From a virus, in IMG/VR virus record IMGVR_UViG_3300031918_000006, positions 1 to 64,000 of that record: a stretch of 64,000 nt of DNA. One strand, written 5' to 3'. The notes below the pieces were generated by a model. That model was given only the letters and a program-made list of their open reading frames with translations, was not told where the DNA came from and ran no database searches. How positions within the stretch are numbered: the stretch's first letter is position 1; every line of letters starts with the position of its first letter. Positions 57,550 to 64,000 of the stretch are shown here, piece after piece. Both the position numbers and the translations under genes were made by a program.

Positions 57550-60049
57550 AGGATGTATACATACATACAAAGGCGTAGAATATAGGAATTATCAAGATTT
57601 AAAAAATGCATTAATTGAGGAGCAGAGTAGTCACTACTTTGCTCCTTTTATGGCTGCAGTTTTAGAAAAATTAAAGAATAATCCCGATATAACGGGCGTG
57701 CAAGAGATTGAAAAGGTCGTGAAAGAAATTTCTGATCAATTTATGTTGAAAGAAGATGTTAGTTTAACTTTGAGTCAGTTATTAAGTGCTGCTACTGATA
57801 ATGCTAAAGAATTAATCTTAGCTAAAATTAATGCAGGACCTGAAACTGCTGGAGTTTATGCATACTTAACCATGTTAGGAGTTCCTTTTAAAGAAATTGC
57901 TCAAATGATGAAGAGTGATGCAGTTAAATGGGTTATTGAGAATTCTCGTAAAAATATTTTTGATAAACAAACTGATTTTAATAGTATTAAAAGTTCTATT
58001 AAAGAGTTTGAAAATGGCCCTAACGTATATAAATATTTAGATTTTGATAGGGCCAATATTTTTTCTAATATTCTAAGAGATAGTTTAAAAAATAGTACTT
58101 TTTTAGGAGCACTTCCTTATGGTAATATATTTAAAGATCCCGAAGTAATTAAGATTCTCTCTAATACTGATAAAAAGAAAGGCCCAGTCGTAAAAATGCA
58201 TTCTATAGGTGCTTTAATGTCTCCTATAGATATTACAAGTAAAGTTGGAGATACAATAGTAACTAAATCTTTAGATTTTAATATTTCTAGAGAAGATATT
58301 AGTGAATTTTACAAAACTTTGCAAGAAGGTAATTTTATAAAAGAGTCATATGAACCTGTAGTTAATAAATATACAGAAGACGAGGATATGGATATGGGTT
58401 GGGAAGATGGTGAAATTAGAAGTAATAAAATTCCTGTAAAAATTGAGGTATCTAGATTTATACAAAAAATGATAGAATATTTAGATAAAGCTCCAGAAGG
58501 AGACATATCTGAATTTGCTAATATTATGGAAGATTCAAAAGAAGTTCTTATCTTAGGTAGAATGCTTTCTATAAATCAAGGTATTAAAACTGATAGTTAC
58601 TCTCAATATGCTTTTTTTCAGAGAGTTACTGATTATATAATTGAAAAAAGCAAAGGTAAAATGTCTTTAGAAACTCCAGAGAAAATGATGTCTGAGATGA
58701 TGGAAGAAATGCCTACTCATAGAGTAGACCCTAAATTTTTAGAAGAAGTTATGAAAAGATTCGATTTTAAAAAATTTTTAGGGATAGGTTTAACACAAGA
58801 AGACGCTACTATTTATAGAGAAACTAGTAAATTGTGGTATAATAAGATTAAATCCTCCTTTAATATTTTAGCTATTGTCTCTGATACTCCCCATTTTAAT
58901 GCAATGCTAGGAGTTTCCTCTTTAATGGAAAATATGAAAAGCATGCTCTCAGTTAAAGCAAAATTAGTTGATAAATTAATTAAAGATGTTTATGATAAAC
59001 ATATTATAGCTTCAGATTTAACTGAGGAACAGATGGAGTATAAAACAATTGCTGATAAGGACTATTTTAAAATTATGGATTTTGCAAATGATTCTATTAT
59101 ATTAAAGTGGATTCGTTCTTTAGACGACTCTAAGAGAATTTTTGCACATGATTCAAATACTTATCACACTATTGTTGATAATAAGATTGTTAAAGTTACT
59201 GAAGAAAATAGGGAGAGATATCCACGTAAAATTGATGTTAGTAGTGCTGAGGGAAGACTAGATTTTATAGACATGGTTCATGAGATGATGTCTGTGTTAA
59301 AAGATGGAAAATTCTTAGTTAATGGTGAGTATAAAGAACATCCTCTTCTAAAAAACAATGCTTTTATACATTCATTCGATATTGATAAGAAAAGAGATCC
59401 TTTAACTGGTAAAAACAATAAGTTCTATAAGCTTCCTATGAATATATTAAATGTAAATGAAGCTAATACTCATAAGTTTAATAGTTACTTAATTGGATTT
59501 TCAGACTTAGCTAAAATTGAGTATAATGGAGTTAATATACAGAATTTATTATTCTTATATAATACTTTTATTCACAGGGATAAAATTAATAGAGACTCTT
59601 TAACAAAATTGTTTGAATCTTCTACCTCTGGTATTGAACATACTATGATGGGTGATTTTATTAAATGGGCTGGAGATTTTGATTGGAATGAAAAAGAATT
59701 ACAATCTTTATCCGAATCTAAAGAGTATGATTATGATATAGACGATATTATAATTAAAGGATTGGCTACTAAGATCTTCTCAAAAAACTTGGATAGAAAT
59801 GTAGGAAAATATGCTTATGCAGTCTTGTATAATGCTTCTACAGGAGAGTCTACAAAGCAATATTATGAGTGGAACAATAGTGCTAGTACTTATCAAAAAT
59901 ATGATCACTTTAGTAGTGATTTAGCAATAGCTTCTAGTGCGGGATCACAAATTGGAGTACAAAGAGGAAATGCAAATGACTTTAATGCTACTTTAAGAGA
60001 AATCTCAAATAGAGGAATAATAATAAACAATGTAAAAATAGAATGTTAA
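57542..60049 (+). CDS. Large helical virion protein next to the RNA polymerase
   Basis: I use the ATG at 57542, which overlaps the polymerase stop by 8 bases; an in-frame TTG at 57527 is less likely. The 835-residue protein starts MDKGCIHTYKGVEYRNYQDL, a short beta-type N-terminus like those on neighbouring giant proteins, and is otherwise mostly helical and charged (EKIEKVVKEISDQFMLKEDV-like segments, PEKMMSEMMEEMPTHRVDPK). No catalytic motif or membrane segment is visible. Tight coupling to the polymerase gene suggests a protein of the same packaged complex, perhaps an accessory subunit. That is inference from context. Confidence 0.78.
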   Translation: MDKGCIHTYKGVEYRNYQDLKNALIEEQSSHYFAPFMAAVLEKLKNNPDITGVQEIEKVVKEISDQFMLKEDVSLTLSQLLSAATDNAKELILAKINAGPETAGVYAYLTMLGVPFKEIAQMMKSDAVKWVIENSRKNIFDKQTDFNSIKSSIKEFENGPNVYKYLDFDRANIFSNILRDSLKNSTFLGALPYGNIFKDPEVIKILSNTDKKKGPVVKMHSIGALMSPIDITSKVGDTIVTKSLDFNISREDISEFYKTLQEGNFIKESYEPVVNKYTEDEDMDMGWEDGEIRSNKIPVKIEVSRFIQKMIEYLDKAPEGDISEFANIMEDSKEVLILGRMLSINQGIKTDSYSQYAFFQRVTDYIIEKSKGKMSLETPEKMMSEMMEEMPTHRVDPKFLEEVMKRFDFKKFLGIGLTQEDATIYRETSKLWYNKIKSSFNILAIVSDTPHFNAMLGVSSLMENMKSMLSVKAKLVDKLIKDVYDKHIIASDLTEEQMEYKTIADKDYFKIMDFANDSIILKWIRSLDDSKRIFAHDSNTYHTIVDNKIVKVTEENRERYPRKIDVSSAEGRLDFIDMVHEMMSVLKDGKFLVNGEYKEHPLLKNNAFIHSFDIDKKRDPLTGKNNKFYKLPMNILNVNEANTHKFNSYLIGFSDLAKIEYNGVNIQNLLFLYNTFIHRDKINRDSLTKLFESSTSGIEHTMMGDFIKWAGDFDWNEKELQSLSESKEYDYDIDDIIIKGLATKIFSKNLDRNVGKYAYAVLYNASTGESTKQYYEWNNSASTYQKYDHFSSDLAIASSAGSQIGVQRGNANDFNATLREISNRGIIINNVKIEC

Positions 60050-60050
60050 C

Positions 60051-63000
60051 ATGGCATGTACACTAACGTTCACTTTAGGTGGAATAAAATATAATATACC
60101 TGCAGAAGGTAATCTTGCTGATTATGACGGAAAAAACCTCACAGATATATTAGGATCTTTAGATTCTCATACACAAATTAATTTATTAGAGAATATTTTA
60201 AAATATTCTAACATTCAGCCGTATGATTATGAAGAAAATCCAACTGTAACTAATTTAATAGCTTCTAATAATATTCCGAATATTAGTGTAAGCAAGTTAA
60301 CAGAAAAATTAGGAGATTTAGTTTTACCTGATGGATCTAATCATTTTAAATTACGTCAAGTAGTTTTAAGTATGTTAAATGAAAAGACTGATAAAATATC
60401 TTTAGTTTCTGCACAAATCACAGATGGTTCCAAAAAAGGACATGGAGTATTTATTTCACAAACTGGAAGTATCTATGTGCATGCTAAACCTAATGATAAA
60501 ATTGATACTCTTGAGGATTATTTTTTAGGAAAGGATAGCAAAGTCTTACTAGAACGTCTTGCTCATGAATTAACTCATAGTAAATTAGATGCATTAATGG
60601 TTAATCAACCAGAACTTGCCAAGGAATTAGTTGAGGAATGGAATTCAAAAAAAGGAGGATTATCTGATGAATTTAAGAGTATTAAAAGTAGTATTGACAA
60701 GTTAAAAACAAATGAAGCAAAAGCAAACGAAATTATTGCTTATTACTTTAGTGATTTCCAATTACAAGGGGCTTATCAAAGTAAAACACTAGAAGATGCT
60801 TTTAAAAGTATGGTTTCAAATATAATTCCATTAGAAACAATAGTTTCTACTTCTACTCCTGGCTATTTTGATTCTTCCAATCCATATGAGGATTATGACC
60901 ATTCTAGATATAAGAATCATTGGGATGATCCTGTTTGGCAATATAGACATCCTGAATTAGAACCTCCATTCACAGGAGATACTAATGCTTCTCTTCAAAA
61001 AATGGTTGCAGAGATAGATCCAACTTCTGAGAATTACCAAGCAGATAAAGCTAAACAAATCTTAGCTAGATTTAATGCTAATACCTCTGATATTCAAGAA
61101 AATTCTGAATTTAAATACCAGAAATATGATGTTTCTTATGGAGCACCTATTGTTATTGATGATTTTAATAGAGATATTCAAATCTTAAGATTAGCAGAAA
61201 ATGACTTGGTATTAGTAAGTAAAGATATCTTCCTAAATCCCAAAACAAAAGAATGGGAAGCTAGGCCTACTAAAAAAGGTGAGGAAAAGTCTTCATATCG
61301 TCCTGTTATTAGTACTTATATTAATGCTAATAATGAAGTAATGATTAATCTACCTATTAAAGATGGTAGTGGTAAAACATATTCTCTACCAGCTAAGTTT
61401 GTAGAAAGTTTACGTAAATATGATGGAGATTTAATAGATACTCCTTATAATAAAGAAAAAGCTAAAGAATATGCAGATTGGATGGTTGCTAATGTAAATT
61501 CAGCATATGGTGATGATCCTGCCGATAGTTCTATAATTAGAACTATAGATATTACTTCTAAAACTGGAAAAAGCTTTCAAATTTCAGTGGCTTCTAACTA
61601 TGAATCTTATGGATTTAAATTTTATAACCAAGAATCTGCTAGAGAAATCTATGATGGAGCTGAAGTTGGAGATGTAGTTAAAGTGTTTATAAAAGAAAAA
61701 GGAGATAAGAAAGCGGGAGGATATCGCGCTAAAATACTACGTAAATTTGGAAACTCAGTTGAAGTAGTTACTTCTAAAGGTGCTGTACTTATTGTAAAAC
61801 CCTCTGCTATCAATGAGGTAATCTATTTAAAAGAAAATCATCCAGACTTTTTATCACAAGTAGAAAATATTGATAAAGGGACTATTAGCCAAGATCTTAT
61901 TGATGATGGTAATAGTCAATTTAGAAAATATCGTAAAGTAAATTTTGTATCACAAAATAAAAAAGATGGGGAATTTCAAGATAAGATTAATGATTATTTT
62001 GATATTTATTCAAAAGAAGATTCTGCTATTAAAGTAGAGAGACGTCGCGCTGAAGTTAAAAAACTTAAAGCCGGAGATCTTATAAAGGTTAAATGGTATT
62101 ACACAGATACAAAAACTAAAGAAGATAGAGAAGTGTCACACTGGTATCCAGTAGTTACTAAAACCTCTGATTTAGTTTACTATTACAATTCTACTTCTGA
62201 GAAAGTATCTTCTGTGAATATTTTAGATGGTAAAGGATATGAAATCTATGGATTAGCTATAAATAATACAAATTCTTCTAAATTATTTGATGAATTTAAT
62301 GAAATCAGAAAAAGTATAGAAGGATTACGTAGAGATGATACTGGTACATTACTCTCAGATGATGCTATTAAAAATAACTTAGGAGAAGCTCTTAGAAATG
62401 CAGAACCATCTAGTTTACAAGACATTTATCATATCACAGAAATAGAAGATGTAGATGAAGTAGCAGCTGGAGAAGATAATGACCTTAAATTATCAGTATC
62501 TCAAGTACAAAGAGGTAGTATTGTTAAAGCCTATGTATTTGATATAGATGAAGAAGGTAGAGACAAAAAAACTAAAATTTATAAATGGTTTGTAGTAACT
62601 GGCTTTGATGAAAACACTGGAAGACCTATATGTGTTACACAAACTAAAGATAAAAATGGTAAAACTGGTGTATATAAAGAATATCCAATTGAATTTCAGA
62701 ATATTAAAGCAATAGGTCATAGATTAACTGATAATGCTGATTTAGGAATTTATGGAAATAAAACTCTAAAAGAATACTTAGATAAGTTAAGAAAAACTTT
62801 TGATACTATTAGTGAACCTATTTTTATTACTCAAGCTGAAACTCCTAAATATGAGAGATCAAATAGAACTTTTAACACAGCTTTATATGGTTTACTTAAA
62901 AACGGAAAGATGGGTTATGCAGTGTCTGATAAATATGTAATAGAACAATTTAAAGATAAGACTGATTTTGAAGAATGGAAGAAAAATACACCAGAAGCTA

Positions 63001-64000
63001 AAGGATTAACCTGGACTTATACTGAACCTAAGTTGTATATTTTAAGAGGTAAACAATATATGAAGAAACTCTATATGAATTACTTAGAAGTACACGGTTT
63101 ACTTAATTATGAACCCAACATACATGATAGTGTAAGAATTGGTGATATAGTTACTGAAACATGGAAGTACCAAGGAGATGATGTTAAAATGGACTCTATG
63201 ATTACTGCTAAAACTCCTACAGGATTATGGGTGGAACGTTTAGGAAAAAGTCCTTCAGGGGATTCTATTTCGGTTAGAAAAAAGATATATAGACATAGAG
63301 AAGGAGTTGAATATCCTCAGATCTCAGATGTATACTTACATAAAAAACGTGATACTACCTCAACTTCTAGAGAAGACGCTAAAAGTAGACAAACTAATCT
63401 TTTAATTGGTAATACTCAGTATGAAGAGAAGATTAAAAATCTAGATCAGGAAACTAAAGAAAGAAAAGCAAGTACTTTAAAAAAACCACTTAAAGCTTCT
63501 TTAGATACTGATAATTTCTATAAGAGTAGAGATTCGGAAAGTAAGATTATGGAAATTGTAGATAAACTACAATCTACTTATAATGTGCCTATTATAATGC
63601 TTAGAACTAATGAGATTGCTCAAAGTTTTGGTGATATTTTAGGAACTGATGCTACTAAAGTTAGAGGATTTATAAATGAGGGTAAAGTTTATATAAATTT
63701 AGATAAAGCTTCTTCTGCAGAACCTCTACATGAGATGGCACATATTATATTAGAGAGTATTAAAGCCAATGACTATAATTTATATCAAACGGTTATTAAT
63801 TCTGTTAAGTCTCATCCATACTATGATGCTATAGCTAAAAATTATCCTAATAGGGCCCCGGAAGACTTAGATGAAGAAGTATTTGTTTCTATTTTTGGAG
63901 AAAAATATAGAACAGTTACTCATAATCAATATAATAAGTCTTGGTATGATCAAAATGAAAGTATATTTACAAATATCTGGAATTATATGAAAAATACTTT
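60051..64000 (+). CDS. Giant virion protein with two HExxH metallopeptidase motifs (3' end cut off)
   Basis: The frame starts two bases after the previous stop and stays open for 1316 codons to the window edge. The first metallopeptidase-like domain has HELTH at residues 172-176 with a downstream NEIIAYYF glutamate as likely third zinc ligand; the second has HEMAH at 1227-1231 with LDEEVFVSIFGE behind it. Each has the order of a gluzincin active site (HExxH, then Glu). Between them at least four segments start with a G-D/S-[IVL]-[VI]-K/T motif (glycines near 540, 675, 822 and 1031), each followed by beta-rich sequence, suggesting repeated small barrels. The role may be cleavage of host wall or envelope proteins, or processing of packaged proteins. 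Catalysis is inferred from motifs. Confidence 0.85.
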   Translation, partial: MACTLTFTLGGIKYNIPAEGNLADYDGKNLTDILGSLDSHTQINLLENILKYSNIQPYDYEENPTVTNLIASNNIPNISVSKLTEKLGDLVLPDGSNHFKLRQVVLSMLNEKTDKISLVSAQITDGSKKGHGVFISQTGSIYVHAKPNDKIDTLEDYFLGKDSKVLLERLAHELTHSKLDALMVNQPELAKELVEEWNSKKGGLSDEFKSIKSSIDKLKTNEAKANEIIAYYFSDFQLQGAYQSKTLEDAFKSMVSNIIPLETIVSTSTPGYFDSSNPYEDYDHSRYKNHWDDPVWQYRHPELEPPFTGDTNASLQKMVAEIDPTSENYQADKAKQILARFNANTSDIQENSEFKYQKYDVSYGAPIVIDDFNRDIQILRLAENDLVLVSKDIFLNPKTKEWEARPTKKGEEKSSYRPVISTYINANNEVMINLPIKDGSGKTYSLPAKFVESLRKYDGDLIDTPYNKEKAKEYADWMVANVNSAYGDDPADSSIIRTIDITSKTGKSFQISVASNYESYGFKFYNQESAREIYDGAEVGDVVKVFIKEKGDKKAGGYRAKILRKFGNSVEVVTSKGAVLIVKPSAINEVIYLKENHPDFLSQVENIDKGTISQDLIDDGNSQFRKYRKVNFVSQNKKDGEFQDKINDYFDIYSKEDSAIKVERRRAEVKKLKAGDLIKVKWYYTDTKTKEDREVSHWYPVVTKTSDLVYYYNSTSEKVSSVNILDGKGYEIYGLAINNTNSSKLFDEFNEIRKSIEGLRRDDTGTLLSDDAIKNNLGEALRNAEPSSLQDIYHITEIEDVDEVAAGEDNDLKLSVSQVQRGSIVKAYVFDIDEEGRDKKTKIYKWFVVTGFDENTGRPICVTQTKDKNGKTGVYKEYPIEFQNIKAIGHRLTDNADLGIYGNKTLKEYLDKLRKTFDTISEPIFITQAETPKYERSNRTFNTALYGLLKNGKMGYAVSDKYVIEQFKDKTDFEEWKKNTPEAKGLTWTYTEPKLYILRGKQYMKKLYMNYLEVHGLLNYEPNIHDSVRIGDIVTETWKYQGDDVKMDSMITAKTPTGLWVERLGKSPSGDSISVRKKIYRHREGVEYPQISDVYLHKKRDTTSTSREDAKSRQTNLLIGNTQYEEKIKNLDQETKERKASTLKKPLKASLDTDNFYKSRDSESKIMEIVDKLQSTYNVPIIMLRTNEIAQSFGDILGTDATKVRGFINEGKVYINLDKASSAEPLHEMAHIILESIKANDYNLYQTVINSVKSHPYYDAIAKNYPNRAPEDLDEEVFVSIFGEKYRTVTHNQYNKSWYDQNESIFTNIWNYMKNT

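Noticed and set aside
1-64000. tRNA genes, CRISPR arrays or insertion sequences
   Set aside because: No cloverleaf-like sequence, no spaced direct repeats and no transposase motif were noticed; intergenic gaps are too short for most of them. A suppressor tRNA, if present, must lie outside the window.

Overview
The window is a 64 kb stretch of a crAss-like bacteriophage (order Crassvirales) that very probably infects Bacteroidetes. The diagnosis rests on three things: a terminase, portal, major capsid and tail-nozzle block of crAss type; a block of giant virion proteins, one of which carries the catalytic DxDxD loop of the crAss-like virion RNA polymerase; and promoters of the Bacteroidetes form (TAnnTTTG -7 box) with start codons that mostly lack a Shine-Dalgarno sequence. 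The DNA is A+T-rich. All 33 genes I accept lie on the + strand, mostly abutting or overlapping by 1-20 bases. I see no tRNA, CRISPR array, insertion sequence or replication gene, and no gene-free stretch longer than about 250 bases.

Layout. (1) 1-9.4 kb: two small paralogous proteins with virion-like motifs, a possible small terminase subunit, the large terminase, and a 1836-residue tail fibre with a collagen-like stretch and a C-terminal S74 self-cleaving chaperone; a terminator follows. (2) 9.4-16.1 kb: from a TATCTTTG promoter, a small unknown protein, a GH108 endolysin, the portal, small unknowns and a beta-helix spike or head fibre; a terminator follows. (3) 16.1-21.55 kb: two promoter/terminator-bounded units, scaffold-like protein plus major capsid protein, then three capsid or connector proteins. 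(4) 21.5-35.2 kb: neck/ring proteins, two very large tail nozzle/stabilisation proteins, a membrane-prone internal protein read through a TAG codon, and a DUF192-domain protein. (5) 35.3-35.9 kb: a glycine-rich small protein with its own promoter and terminator. (6) 35.9 kb to the window end: at least 28 kb of tightly coupled genes for giant proteins, including a 2718-residue protein with an SF1 helicase core, the 2534-residue RNA polymerase, and a protein of more than 1316 residues with two HExxH metallopeptidase motifs, which runs off the window.

How they work together. Terminase, portal, capsid and scaffold build and fill the head; ring and nozzle proteins form the short tail; the fibre and spike bind the host surface. 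The giant proteins are probably packaged in the capsid or tail and injected with the DNA, so that early transcription starts with a phage-carried polymerase. Terminators placed directly before start codons, with no room for a promoter, probably set protein ratios by partial read-through.

Most interesting points: an in-frame TAG at 34354 followed by 58 well-formed codons that end in a perfect ATGA junction, with the two other TAG stops both backed up by a nearby TAA, which suggests TAG suppression or recoding; a short FxAGG-type motif shared by five otherwise unrelated proteins of the virion-cargo neighbourhood; and the domain content of the giant proteins (helicase, polymerase with an embedded FGDN/GIGTG domain, twin metallopeptidase with GD-V-K repeats).
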